DNA of 64,000 nucleotides from Rutpela maculata. Its lineage: Eukaryota; Arthropoda; Insecta; Coleoptera; Cerambycidae. Position 1 is the stretch's first letter; the number at the start of each line of letters is the position of its first letter. The stretch covers positions 100,445,869-100,509,868 of the forward strand of contig OW386285.2 in NCBI GenBank assembly GCA_936432065.2. The letters run 5' to 3'. The notes under the pieces are model-generated. The model was given only the letters and a program-made list of their open reading frames with translations, had not been told where the DNA came from and did not search any database. Both the position numbers and the translations under genes were made by a program. This document shows, one piece after another, positions 44,386-56,415 of this stretch.

Positions 44386-44679
44386 CAGAGATGGATAAAG
44401 GAAACTTTCCATTTGAAAGTTCCCGGAACGGAATTTTGATAAAATGGAAGGTTCCAATAAAATATTTGAATATTTGATAGTGTTCAAAATTTCGGAAGTT
44501 TCCTTTGGAAACTTTCGGAATATTCAAATATTTTATTGGAAACTTTCATTTTTATCAAAACTTCATTCCGGAAACTTTCATATGGAGAATTCTCTTTAAC
44601 AATTTCTAATTTTTACCAAAACTTTGTTCCGAAAACTTCCTAGGAGCTTTCATTGGAAAGTTTCCTTTACCCATCTCTG
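44386..44679. mobile_element. hAT MITE with perfect 8-bp target duplication
   Basis: Element of 294 bp starting CAGAGATGGATAAAGGAAAC and ending with the complementary GTTTCCTTTACCCATCTCTG (one mismatch and one shift). CAAAGAAA flanks both ends exactly (44378-44385 and 44680-44687). The inside repeats GGAAACTTTC and GAAAGTTTCC several times. CAGAG termini with an 8-bp duplication are diagnostic for hAT. Confidence 0.92.
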
Positions 44680-44918
44680 CAAAGAAATAAAATGTGTATC
44701 TTATAAAATGGCCATTTTTCATGATAGCTGCCGTGTTTTAAGAGTTTTTGTATGATACTGGCTTTATGCATGTAACGTTTTAATAAAATATGTTACAAAA
44801 TTAAATGTTTTCCCGTACTTTAAAACTATAAATAATAATTTAAATTATTGTATTAACAGAAAAGAAATATTTTTACCTCTATTATATAAAGATAGAAGCC
44901 CATATATGTACCATAATA

Positions 44919-45886
44919 TAGGGTGACCAGATATTTGCAGTTTGAATGTTGTACACTTGGATTGTGGAGTAAAGTGGGGCCTTTTCTGTAACCCAATCGT
45001 TCTGTGGCGAAATGCGAAATCAACATGAATGAAGAATCCGTAGACGGTCCATCATGATTTTTTCTTTTGAAAACTATTCCAAAGCAGGTACCGCAACGTC
45101 GATACTTCAACGATCTCAAGCGCAACTCAACTAGTAAATCTAGTAATTTTCATACTGACAATCGCGGAAATCTCTCGGAACATTTTATTTGCCTCTATGG
45201 AAGGAAATTCATACTCTGACTAAATCGCATTGTACACTCGTCCTTAAAACCAGATTCCTATGTTACCTTATATACATTCCTGAAAACCTGTCGCGAACAC
45301 AAAGTTATTCCCTCTATCTCCACAGCTCAATCATCGCTCCAATTCTCCTTCTGTATCAAGAATTATGCAAATGCCCTATCCTGAAAGGAGTTCAACGTAT
45401 AAGTGTAATGACACTCGTTTAAAAAAATGTTTTTTAACCGCTTCTTAAGCCACTGAATGTGGTATTCCGTGACGGGTAAAGGAAGACGAGGACGTAGAGG
45501 TTATTATGGACTCCGCACCACATCTGGGATATCGACAAGCTCCCTCTCCCATCTCAGCCCAAAAGTCAGGGCAGGTTTGCCCTACTCAGAAAATTACACG
45601 ATATAAGGTGCAACCTATTCACGCACAGCTCCACACTTCTATCTGCTGTGCTTTCAGCATTCATCCAGTACTCTGATACACCCTTAATTGACCGATTATA
45701 CAATAACAAAGCTCAATACATTCCAAAACAAAATACCACTTTTCAGGAAAACAAACTTTCCAAATTAAAAGTGATATTATTCAAGGCAAACGTAATGCAG
45801 TACGTTTTACTGTACATCCAAGCATGCTGTACATGTCATTAAAATTCCGGAAAATACAGCGAAATTCCGTACGTATGGTCACCCTA
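44919..45886. mobile_element. TA-flanked element with GGGTGACCA ends
   Basis: TA GGGTGACCA at 44919-44929 and TGGTCACCC TA at 45876-45886. The inverted repeat extends only about 11 bp, so this is weaker than the other calls. It contains the segment 45387-45575, which recurs at 48008-48200. Confidence 0.5.
45387..45575 (+). repeat. Direct repeat K, copy 1
   Basis: About 185 bp starting AAGGAGTTCAACGTATAAGT and containing CTTAAGCCACTGAATGTGG, GACGAGGACGTAGAGG, and CATCTGGGATATCGACAA. The same order recurs at 48008-48200 with about 80-85% identity by eye. Confidence 0.75.
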
Positions 45887-46299
45887 CAGTAATATCACGA
45901 GAATATTTTATAGAACTTGCTCGTAAAAGTTGATAAATGTTTGCGCGTATTCAATGAAAAAGTTCATGGTATTAATAAACATTTTGCATTGACCAATGCA
46001 AAGGTATTGATTAATACAATAAATGCCACTACATTGAATTAACGAACGCAGCTATAAACTAATGAACATCTGTACATTGTATGAAAAAATGGGTTCGTGT
46101 ATTTAATAAACTTTTGTCTCGACTTTTGTCATTCATTAATATTACGAACGATATTTTTTTTAATGTACATAGTGATTTCATCATTCTCTAATAAGAGCCT
46201 AATGTTAAAGCTTAAAAAGTCACAACGGGTATTTGACTGTGTAGAACCTAAATAAAGAGGCCAATAAAAAGAGTGAAAAAAAAAATTTTGAAAAAAAAG

Positions 46300-46524
46300 T
46301 TGGAACCGACTTCAAAAAAGATACCTAAAAATTATAAAATAAAACACCATCGCCCAGTTAATTGAACCTTATTACCTAATATCGATATTAAGGCCGGTGT
46401 AAAAATGAACGAACAACGAAATCAAACGTATTTTTAACCGACTTCAATATCGATATTAGGTAATGAGTTCAATTAACTGACGCGACGGTGAAATTTTTAG
46501 GTATATTTTTTGAAGGCGGTTCAA
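46300..46524. mobile_element. Hairpin MITE of about 225 bp
   Basis: Inverted words in order: TGGAACCGACTTCAAAAAAG, GATACCTAAAAATT, CAGTTAATTGAACC and TTACCTAATATCGATATTA at the left, with their complements in reverse order at 46440-46524. Non-coding. Confidence 0.72.
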
Positions 46525-47005
46525 TTTTTTGTTCAAAAATGTTTTCCAAGTGAAATTAACACAGTATGAGAATTTATGAGGCGTATCTCAAAAGTATTAT
46601 TAAAGTCTGGTATTCAATATACAGTTTCCTCTAAGATAATATTGCCGCCGAACTAGCCAATACACATCCCGATGTTTGATCTAAGATGTTCTCTCCTTAT
46701 TAATTAGGCTTAGGTGTTCTGCCATGTATTTTTAATTCCTAATAAATAACCGTCTCAGAAAAAACTTCGCTTCAGAAGTATTAACCTGTCTTTTATTATT
46801 TTATTTTATATTCCCCAAGTGCGTCATTCCAAGGCAACTATGTAGCAAATCTCAATGTAAACATCAAATTAGTCTTTAAATCCAACTTATTTGCGACGAA
46901 TTCCTTTTCGTTATTGCGTAAATTCCATGTTTCAGTAAATACGCAGCTGTGTCGTATTTAAGGGGAACTTATTGTTGCGTGACCAAAAATTACTTAAATT
47001 ACCTA

Positions 47006-47783
47006 TACAGGGTGATTTATCACAACATGCGGAAAATTTATCAGTAGGTTGTACCCGCCAAAATATGACCAAAAAATTTCCTTGTTTTTGTAGAAATGCG
47101 CCGCCCATGATTTTAACTAATCTGACGTTACGCGGTGCAACCACTTCCCCTCCTCCTTTATCAGACTTGGGACTGACAGCAAAGCTGGCGGGGTTAGAAG
47201 TGACTTTTTGAATTTAATCACATTACAAAAATAGCAAAAATTAAAGTAATTTTTGTAGAAAACAGCACGGCACAAAACTTAAGAATAATGAAAAGTCAAG
47301 GAACATGTTCGAATGCATTACATTCAATGCACTATTCTAAGCGCAGAATAGCATATTGAACGGTATCGATCTACGAATACAATCTAAAATTTAACGGTAC
47401 GCTCTAACTGAATGTCGGGAAGACAATAAAGACACTGTGCCAGTGAACTCTTATACTACGTATGTACAAAGATTAGAGAATTAATTCTCTAATATTTGCT
47501 ACGTACCTGCAACAGACCCATTGTTGTCGAAGTTCGTAATAAGATAGAAAGAGGCAGATACCAGTCACGATTGCGTGTTGGCCAAATTCGATTTGCCTTA
47601 CTTTTATTTGAAGGTGCGTAGTACATTGCCTGTACACTGATCACAGACAAAAGTAACAGTAGCGTATCTTTGCAAGTTTTAATGCATGGAAATATACTAA
47701 ATTACCTCGGATCACTCTAAAATTTTGCATAGAAGACTAGTCCACCATTTTATTTTTCGCATGTTGTGGTAAATCACCCTGTA
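47006..47783. mobile_element. TA-flanked element, 778 bp
   Basis: TACAGGGTGATTTATCACAA then CATGCG at the left, and CGCATGTTGTGGTAAATCAC then CCTGTA at the right: an inverted pair of about 26 bp with one mismatch. The inside is not inverted and shows no coding motif. Confidence 0.8.
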
Positions 47784-48007
47784 TATTTTATTTTCTTCTA
47801 CTTAATGCTAATTGGAACGATGAATGGGTCGATACATAGATCAGAGGTGAGGGAACGACCTGCTGACCTTATCGCCGTCCCATTAACACCATAGATTTTC
47901 CTGGTATACCGTGTACTTTATTAATGTAAGGAGGAAGGTACCATGGATTTAGTAAGCTCGAACGGGCTTGAAAAGCCCTTACTAAATGCAAATATCATAT
48001 ACCCTGC

Positions 48008-48200
48008 AAGGAGTTCAACGTATAAGTGCAATGGTATTCGTTTAAAAAAAAGGTTTTCTTAACCGCCTCTTAAGCCACTTAATGTGGGATTTTGTGACAG
48101 GTAAAAGGAGACGAGGGCGTAGAGGGTACTATGGACTCTGATCACATCTGGGACATCGACAATCTCCCTTTCCCATCTTAGCCCAAAATAAATCAGGATG
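48008..48200 (+). repeat. Direct repeat K, copy 2
   Basis: Second copy of the segment described at 45387-45575, starting AAGGAGTTCAACGTATAAGT. It lies about 400 bp from the LINE fragment at 48586 but in the other orientation, and I see no coding motif in it. Confidence 0.75.
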
Positions 48201-48585
48201 GAATCGAAATATCGGTCTTTTCTACCGAGTTGGTAGGTAGAAAGTACTCTACCCACCGTCCTATCGTGCCCGTGTCCGATAAAAAGACACTTCGATGTTG
48301 TGGTACAAAATTAATTTTTCGTAAATGTATGCACCTTTATCTCCAACGTCCATTGTGGTATGGAAACAAGAACAGCGGTCGTAGAAATATTGCCTCGCTT
48401 AAATTAAATAAACGCTTGCTGACGTTTTATGTCACTAGTGCGCTGACTTGGCTGACACGAGATCCGTTGATAGAACGAAGTCTGTATTCACACTTCACAG
48501 TATCTTTATTATTTAGAACGTTGTGATGTTTACTTATCGTTTATCATATCATATTATAAGCATATATAGAAAAAGGTTTCCAGAA

Positions 48586-49125
48586 AGTTATTCGCAATCT
48601 TCTACTTTCTCGAAAGAGTGGTTACCAGCAGCACCCTAACTGACTTCCATAAATTTTGTTTTGGTGGTGTTGATGTGTAGTCCGACAGTATCTTCAGCTT
48701 CCTCCAATCTTTCGAACGTGTTTTTAACACCACATGATGTTCGCCCTACCAGGTCTAGGTCATCCCAGGACTCCCAGTTGATCCCTTTTTATGAACTTGG
48801 CCCTTATTTTCGACAAAGTCCCTAAAAAGTCTGTAATTTCATAATATGGTCCCTTAGTCCCCATTTTCAACGAACTGCATCGATATATTATGTTTGAGCA
48901 CGGATCGTTTGTTAAGAAACAGTTAATGAGCATTTTAAAACGCGCACACTCACCCTAGCTGAGCTCTGGGCTTGCTAGCGTTCTAGTGCAATGTTGAATA
49001 GTAGGCACGCCAGCGCACCTCCATTTATTTGTCCATTCATTATTGTGAATTTATCAGTTAGGCCATTATAAGCCTTAACACAGATTTCTACTTTGTCATT
49101 TTAGAAAGGTTAATAAGTTTATTAG
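48586..49125 (-). pseudogene. LINE reverse transcriptase fragment
   Basis: On the minus strand, an upstream part reads VKAYNGLTDKFTIMNGQING then GALACLLFNIALER, matching the RT block that ends with QGD-x-LSPLLFNI. A downstream part reads DDLDLVGRTSCGVKNTFERL then EEAEDTVGLHINTTKTKFME, matching the catalytic ADD box region and the following K-T-K-x-M block of endonuclease-type insect LINEs. The QGD and the alanine of ADD are altered, and there are stops after LFNIALER and MEVS. It is a dead copy missing both ends of the ORF. Confidence 0.8.
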
Positions 49126-50603
49126 ATTTGCATACCCTTCTGCACGCAACGACTGCCTAAAATTTGCGTTTCTGGCATATTCATGGTAATTTCATTCATA
49201 TATATGATTGGCATACATTTTAAAAACGTTGCACCTGACTGGTCATGTACCGCCAGTCTAGCATGCCCTCTGTGTGTAGCTCCCTCCCACACAGTCACTT
49301 CAGATCTCTAGGGTTGTAGGGGGTTGTGTTATCTGTGGCGTGTGTTATTATTAAACGATATTAGAATGAAAATTAATTTTACGCAATCACTGTTTCAAAT
49401 ACATTGCCAGAAAGTTGTACAAGACATTGAGAGAATTTTAAAATATATACGCATAAATAAATACCTTTCAATCAGTTGCATGGTAATACATATATATTTT
49501 TTTTGGTATCTACTTAAAAGTTTTGGCAATTCATCACAGAACAATAAGGTGATGAGTTAGTTACAAAGTTTTTACAAGAGAATATGTCAAAATATTTTGG
49601 CACCCTGGTAGCGATTTAAAAAAAAACAATATATTAATATCTGACAAATCACAGAATTGTAAAGCGTTTTTTGAAGATTTTATTAATAAGAAATGGTACG
49701 AGATGATACTTGGGAAAGTTCTGTCATTTTTTATTAATTTGTATTAGTTTGGTAGTGAGTAGAGACCAAAATATGCTGTACAGAGTAAAGTTAAAATAAC
49801 TGAAATATAGTGTAATTATATTCGAATTCTATCGATTTCGTTTTATTTGCCTTTGATGTAACAAAATTTACTCCAAAATAAACCAATGATAGGGTATAAT
49901 TTGTAACGTATTAAAATATCGAAGAGTATATTTGAAATTTTAAGATCTTTAATAACATTTGTTTAAAATATAACCAATCAATTAGGATCATTTTTCAACG
50001 TTAAATCAGTTTGTATTTCAGCAGAAATAAGGGTGAAGAAAATAGTTATTAGTGAAATCAAAAAAGGAAAACGTTGTAAATACAAAATATACTTAGTTGA
50101 AATATAATTATTTTTATCTCGTTAATCAGAATAGACTCTTCAAAATACGACTTAATAAAACCAGATTATTTTATGGCGCAACAATATTTTTGGAAAAATT
50201 AATAACTCTAACTGAATAAAGCCATTGTCGACCAAAGAAGAATTGTTTAACATATTAGTTTTTCTATTTTTCTTTCTGTAATTTTCTATCACATATTTGT
50301 TCTCATCTAAAAATAATTTCCATAATGAAATAATATAATTATCTAGTATATTACTGACTATTTCATTCCTATAAATTTCGTCCAATCAAAATCGATCATT
50401 TTAATCAAAAAATAGTTTCGCATCGACAAAATTTAACATTTAAAATTTTGCCAGGGTTGCTCAACCAATGAAAAGCCAGAATGAAGCAACCAACCTGTTT
50501 TTCAGCGGCAAATTTTCCTTTGTTTTTTGAAAACATAGTAACCAATTCAGCAAGTCGGCGTCATTACAATAATTTTTGCAAACGTCAGTTCACGTCACCA
50601 TTC
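49126..50603. other. Interval with no recognised gene
   Basis: The segment 49230-49330 is GC-richer and contains a CTGTGTGTAGCTCCCTCCCA word, perhaps part of the adjacent LINE. From 49330 the sequence is AT-rich and stop-dense. Confidence 0.4.
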
Positions 50604-50841
50604 GTGATATAATTTCGTCTGGAAAAATTTAATGATTATTCTACTCGAGTTTGTTGCTTTGGCAATTTCACGATTAACACTGACAGATAAAAGTAACGAG
50701 CCGTCAGGCGAGTTATTTTGACATTGACAAAAATAACACGCCTGTCAACTCGTTATTTTTATTTGTCAATGTCAATCGCGAAATTGCCAAGCAACAAACT
50801 CTCTTAATAATCACTAAATTTTGCCGACAAAATTATATCAC
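50604..50841. mobile_element. Fold-back element of about 240 bp
   Basis: Left arm words GTGATATAATTTCGTC, TTTGTTGCTTTGGCAATTTC and TTTTGACATTGACAAAAATA pair with complements at 50750-50841. The centre is near 50723. Non-coding. Confidence 0.78.
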
Positions 50842-51250
50842 TTGAAAAATAACTCTACTCATCTAATGTTTACGTCAAAGGAAGAGCTAGAAGTTAGGTA
50901 TTTTAGGAGATAACGAACCTGATGCCAAAAGTTAAGAATTCAAAATGGCGAATCCAATATGGCTGCGATAATTGCAGTGCTTTTGTAGATGGCATGAAAT
51001 TTGATACATAGTAATTTCAGGGCCCTAGAATTCCTAAAATACCCTAAAATTCCGATTTATCCTACATTTCCTAAAATGATCCCTAAAATTTCGACGTTTC
51101 ATTAACGGTAAACGCGGAAAGTGTTTTGCTATCTTAGTCTTTATGAATACGATTGATAAGGATAGCTACATACCGCTATTTACACAGTATGTCGCGAGAA
51201 ATTCCCGTATTCTTTGAACGAAACCTGAACTCTAGTTTTTTTAGGAATAA

Positions 51251-51620
51251 TTGTCATTTGCAGTCTATGTTGTTGAAATACTTAAGTTTTTTCTAACCGA
51301 ACTGCAAAGAGGTGCTATTAGTTCATGTTCTTTATGCATCGGCGAACTATTTTTTAAATTAATGGCTGAATTTTTAAAAGCAGATATTCTTGTTGAAAAT
51401 GCCAAGAAACTCGATGCAAAACAGTTGTCTTTGATTAATTTAAACAAAGGCGATAATAAGACAAATATATGCCGGAGATTGAAGTAGGAGAAGCAACAAA
51501 AAAGCATATGCTTAGGATGAAAGATAAAGATGTACTTATAATCAGAGAGGAATTCAGAAGGTGCTGAGAAAATGGTCCTGTATTTACGAGGAAAATTACC
51601 ATATGATGTTATTTTGCAAA
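51251..51620 (+). pseudogene. Possible transposase C-terminal remnant
   Basis: A 78-codon frame starts MSFAVYVVEILKFFLTELQR and contains LMAEFLKADILVENAKKLDA. After a gap and a frameshift, REEFRR and AEKMVLYLRGKLPYDVI follow (51553-51620). The latter resembles the block near the C-terminus of some hAT-like transposases (x-E-F-R-x-x-A-x-K-x-I). The resemblance is weak, and a chance open frame is possible. Confidence 0.25.
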
Positions 51621-51628
51621 ATTAAGTA

Positions 51629-52046
51629 TACAGTATGTCCAAGTTAGAGTGGATAAGAGGGTAAACTTTTTTATTTTTTATGAGCAAAAATATTAAAAAT
51701 CATATTGATGAATTTCACATAGCCACCACAAATTACGGAAACTGAGGATCCCCTTTGCCAGATGAGCTTATGTATGAGAAATCCCCCATCAATAACCAAA
51801 TCAAATTTTAGTGTATGTACGTTTGTGGCGCCGATCGGATGCATTTTTTAGAATTTCTAACATTCAAAATGTTTTATTTTTTTCAGGATATTTTGGTACC
51901 GCAGATGGCTTTGCCTTTACAGCAGATGGATGATTTTCTGGTCATAAGTAGATCCTAATTTGTTCGATACTTGAGTAAAATTTAATTCAAATCGGAAACA
52001 AAATGAAAATGTTATAAGGGTATCTTCATTTTAAGTGAATCACACT
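51629..52046. repeat. Junction of two repeat families
   Basis: It opens with a half copy of the 41445 element end (TACAGTATGTCC, then GAGGGTAAACTTTTTTATTT). From about 51880 it is the reverse complement of 32398-32570 (GTACCGCAGATGGCTTTGCC against GGCAAAGCCACCTGCGGTAC-like sequence) and ends GAATCACACTGTA. Confidence 0.65.
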
Positions 52047-52047
52047 G

Positions 52048-52096
52048 TATATTTAAGGAAATGTATAGATTTCGACAAAATATTACGTTAGTAAAT
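52048..52096 (+). repeat. Fragment of the 15343-15834 inverted-repeat arm
   Basis: TATATTTAAGGAAATGTATA then TTCGACAAAATATTACGTTA matches the outer end of the arms at 15343 and 15834 with few changes. It shows that the arm sequence belongs to a dispersed family. Confidence 0.6.
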
Positions 52097-52518
52097 ACGT
52101 CCAGTATTGTAAAATAAAGATTGTTTTGTGACTGTGATTTATTAGCAGACCACGGTAAACCGCTTTGACAGAAATATTCAAGGTACATAATTGATTTTTT
52201 TTTATTAATTATCGATTTTTTTTCGCTGGCAAATATCTCGTAAACTATAACAGATGGGAAGAAAATGAATATAAACATTCTTGTGGGAAATTTAATTACG
52301 TTTAATTTTGCATAGATTACCTTTTTTCGTACGACGCATCGTTTCCGAGTTATAAGCGAAGAATCGAAAAAAAGGAACCTTTCCACCCTCCTTTCCTCCT
52401 GAAGCGGCGGGGATTTTTAGTATTTTTACCTCCTAACTACCCCCAATACATTCCTGAAGAGAAAAATTCTCCCCTCCTCAATGTTCTTTACAACTCTTTC
52501 ATTGACTGAACTATATCC

Positions 52519-53118
52519 AAAAACCGCTGCCCAAGGAATCACTACTTCCACATCCGGATTTTCTATCCAAGTCACACAACGAAAAAATTTTGTATCTGGA
52601 AATAATGGTTTATGGAACTTTAATAATATAATATTTGAAATTCTCTACCCCAAAAACCCATAAAACGATACCCCACATCAGTAGTGGGGTGAGGGTGGGA
52701 GTGGGGGGTGAATAAAGTAAAAAAATATTTTGAGGTTTCTGGTTCTTGTACACACACTAAATCACATTTTTTTTTCATCCCCTTTAATAATGAAGTGGGA
52801 GTGGTAATGGGGGTTGGCTAATGCCAAAATTTTTTTTGAGACCTTAGCTTCTCTTGTCTATACTAAATATCAATTTTATGAGCTCTTACCTGCTTGATTT
52901 ACCTATTTACTCCAATTTACCCCAATTTACCCCCCAACTCTTCGACGGAACAAGTTGAAAATATAATCTAGTTCTAGATCTCGTTAAAGTACATATGTGT
53001 ACCAAATTTCAAATCAATATCCCAAACGGTTCCAGAGTAAACGTGCGCACAAAAAAGTTACAGACCGACAGACAGAAATTTTTTTTTCGCTCAAACTTGA
53101 AATCTCGACATTTCATGA
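52519..53118 (-). mobile_element. Family A element, copy 5, minus strand
   Basis: It starts AAAACCGCTGCCCAAGGAAT (the complement of the family tail) and then ACTTCCACATCC. It runs to AATCTCGACATTTCATGAC at 53118, where it stops about 60 bp short of the family's 5' end and is joined to copy 6. Confidence 0.85.
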
Positions 53119-53788
53119 CCAGTGGAAGTATAGTAACGACAAAAAAATTTTTGAAAATTTTTATTGTTCAAATAGGCTTAGAATGTCATGAAACGTCGAG
53201 ATTTTAAGTTTGAGCTAAAAAAATTTTATGTCTGTCTATCTGTCGGTCTGTAACTTTTTTTTGTGCGCACGATTACTCGGGAACCGTTTAAGATATTGAC
53301 TTGAAATTTGGTACAAGTATGTACTTTAACGGGATCTGGAACTAGATTATATTTTCATCTTATTCCGTCGAAGGGTTGTGGGGTAAAATAAGGTAAATAG
53401 GTAAATCAAGCAGGTAAGAGTCCATAAAATTGGTATTTAGTGTATACAAAAGAAGCTAAGGTCTCAAAAGGATGTTTGGCATTAGCCATCCCCATTACCA
53501 CCCCTACTGCATTATTAAAGGGGATGAAAAAAAATATGATTTAGTGTGTGTACAAGAATCAAAAGTCTCAAAATATTTTTTTATTTAATCCACTCCACCC
53601 CCATCACCACTCCCACCCTACTACCATGTGGGATATCGTTTTATGGGTTTTTGGGATAGACGATTTCAAATATTATATTATTAAAGTTCTATAAACAATT
53701 ATTTCCACATACAAATTTTTTTCGTTATGCGAGACTTGGATAGAAAATCAGGATGTGGAAGTAGTGATTCCTTGGGCAGCGGTTTTTT
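53119..53788 (+). mobile_element. Family A element, copy 6
   Basis: It starts CCAGTGGAAGTATAGTAACG, so only the first nine or so bases of the family are missing. It closes with GGATGTGGAAGTAGTGATTC and TTGGGCAGCGG. Joined head to head with copy 5. Confidence 0.85.
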
Positions 53789-54070
53789 TAAATTGTTGTA
53801 CGGGACACAATATTAAAGTAGCCATTTTATATTTAAAAATTATGTATCAGATTCTTAACTAAATGGATGAAGCGCATTGAACCATTTTTATTTCAGATTT
53901 TTTGGATAATTTTTTAAGGTTTCAATCCGTCATATTGAATCCACCATTTTGTTTTTGCAAATTCTAATGTCGAATTCGTAATCAGCGTATCCAAAAACTT
54001 ACAGATATTAATTTACTGTACGTACTGAATGTTACGAATTTTGGCCAGCTTTTTGAGATTTGGCCCCCCT

Positions 54071-54626
54071 GCACATTGGGGCTTTTTGTAGTTAGTAGTC
54101 CCAAAAACGTCTAGAGCCTCTATCAAAGTTGACCAATACAAATAATTTTTTTTTAATTTTCCTTAGAAAATTTATAAACGAGCTTTTCTGAAAAAAAGTT
54201 ACTCTGCATTAATAGAAGTTGGTTTACATTTTGATTTTTGATGTAAGAAATTGCTTTTTTTTAAATCTCAGTGAAATCAATATTATAAGCAATAAGAAAT
54301 CAAAATAAAACTATAAAAAATTCATTGCCATGTAAAATTTACACTAAGCGCTTTTTTTAAAATTTTTTATAGCTTTATTTTGATTTCTTATTACTTACCT
54401 ATAACATTGATTTCATTGAGGTTTAAGAAAAAAAGCAATTCCGTACATAAGTAATCAAAATATAAACCAACTTCTATTAATGCAGAGTAACTTTTTTTAA
54501 AAAAGCTCGTGAGGGATCGTTTAGAAATTTTCTAAGGAAAATTAAAAAAAAAATTATTTGTATTGATCAACTTTTATAGGCTCTAGGCGTCTTTAGGACT
54601 ACTAACTACGAAAAGCCCCAATGTGC
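54071..54626. mobile_element. Fold-back element, 556-bp near-perfect palindrome
   Basis: Outer words GCACATTGGGGCTTTTTGTA and its near complement at the right end; then GAGCCTCTATCAAAGTTGA against the pair TCAACTTTTATAGGCTC. Pairing continues through TACTCTGCATTAATAGAAGT to within about 10 bases of the centre near 54345. No coding motif. Confidence 0.85.
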
Positions 54627-55982
54627 CCTGTGCGACGGTTAAATTTTATTTCAAAGTTTTAACGACCTTTCTTGAAGGCGGTTGGTTCAAGTTTTTTCAA
54701 AAATTTTTTAATTAAGTCTTGAAAAAAAATCACGTGCAATTTTCTTTCTAGCGCATAATACTAATATTTATGCCTCTGTAAATAATGTAACCTCATCAAA
54801 TAAATATAAACCAAAACTTTTGAATATACAGTTTTAATAGCTATCTCTAATAGCTATCTGTAAATATATACATATACATACCTTGTGAACGATTGTACCC
54901 ACAATCAAATTAATACATTGACTCATTTAAATATTTAGATAATAGATATAATTTCAAAGCAAGAGCTTTAATATTGGGACTGTCCGTGTAAAAACGTGAG
55001 GTTTATTATTTTTACCTCACATTTAAAATAACATCATATTGATGGGTTTGGGCTGAATAACAAGTGTGAATTGATGTACTAAGATTAATACAAGTGTTAA
55101 GAAAAAATTTCCATCTACTCGCGGCTGTTTTTCAATGTTAGTGAGCATTTAGTTTTCTCTCTATTTTTACGTAGGTATTACACATGAATACTTCGTTTTA
55201 TATTTCTCTTATTTTTGTATAATATTAGACTACAACTAAAAAATAAATGATAAGATAAGCTACCCTGTGGAACAGCGATGGATGGTAACAGGAAAACTTT
55301 AACGTGAACCTGCGGAAGCCACACATCGTTTATAGTTTGTTTGTGGTGAGAAATTCTTAATGATAACACAGACCTACAAAAGTGGTCTGTCTGGCGGACC
55401 AGACCAATGTATCCTTATACATTTTGACCCGCTGAATCTGAATCTGATCAGAATTGTCAGATTGGCTCGTTTTTCATCTCTAACCTCAAAAAACACACGT
55501 AAATAGCCGGTTTTTCGCCTTTCACATTCAAATGAGTAATTAGAAATTTAAATATGTTTAGTTCAAAATAAATAAATAAATAAATTACCTCATAACGCCA
55601 TAACCTCATATCACTGTAACCCCATAACCCCACCACCCTATAACCCGATTAATAGGGTTATGGGGTTAAGATGAGCCTATTAATTGAGGCGTCCAAGCTT
55701 CTATAACCACAAAATAGAAATAGAAATTTTACACATCTGACTTCAAAACCATATAACTCTGAGTGTGTAGGCTTTTAAAACCCCAACCTTTAAATCCTAT
55801 AACTTCTTACCCCGAACTCCATAACCCCATAACCGGATGCATTCTTTAATCTCTTGATTCGGGGCAAGCAGGTTTTTGTCAATTCATCATCAGGGAATAT
55901 TTACTTTTCATATCAGCTCAAATCTGAGCTTCTGTGCGTGAATAGCGCATACAATTCACTATCTTTTTTTGTGGTATCGAGT

Positions 55983-56186
55983 TCACTTATTCTCGAAAGA
56001 TCTGTGAAATGGCCGTTTCTTACGTTTTTGTCCTCTCTCAGGTATATCTCGCGCGAGTATCCAGCAGTAATCAGCCATCATATCATCATCCCACCTGCCT
56101 TGGTATCGACGCTCCACATCCTTGAGGTCTTGGTGGAATCTTTCACCCTTCTCTTCATTGAAATCACCAAGATTTTCTGGGAAGTA
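55983..56186 (-). pseudogene. C-terminal fragment of an element-associated protein (GERFHQD domain)
   Basis: 67 codons are open to a stop: YFPENLGDFNEEKGERFHQD, then LKDVERRYQGRWDDDMMADY, then CWILARDIPERGQKRKKRPF and HRSFENK. The FPENLG...GERFHQD...RRYQG...W...DYCW pattern occurs repeatedly in insect and cnidarian predicted proteins of uncharacterised function that seem to be carried by mobile elements. I know no biochemical role for it. The frame is blocked by a TGA a few codons upstream, so this is a remnant. A neighbouring segment (56265-56340) repeats sequence from 55852-55920 in reverse complement. Confidence 0.7.
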
Positions 56187-56415
56187 GCCAATAAGTATGA
56201 AAATTCAATAAATGCAATTTTAGATCCACCAAACAGCCCATTTCCCTATTCACGCGAGAAGCTCGGATTTGAGCTGATGAGTACTAGATATGAAAAGTAA
56301 ATATTCCTTGGTGATGCACTGACAAAAGCCTGCTTGCCCCAGATCATGGTGTTAAAGGATGTCCCGGGTTATGAGGTTATGCAGTATGGGTGGGGTTCTC
56401 CTTCTTCCTATGGCG

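Noticed and set aside
55586..55840. ATAACCCC/CCATAACC runs resembling telomere repeats
   Set aside because: The units are irregular and occur inside a long-TIR element. They are not the insect TTAGG repeat.
55854..56300. 148-codon plus-strand frame
   Set aside because: It is the antisense of the GERFHQD-domain remnant, whose minus-strand reading matches a known protein pattern.
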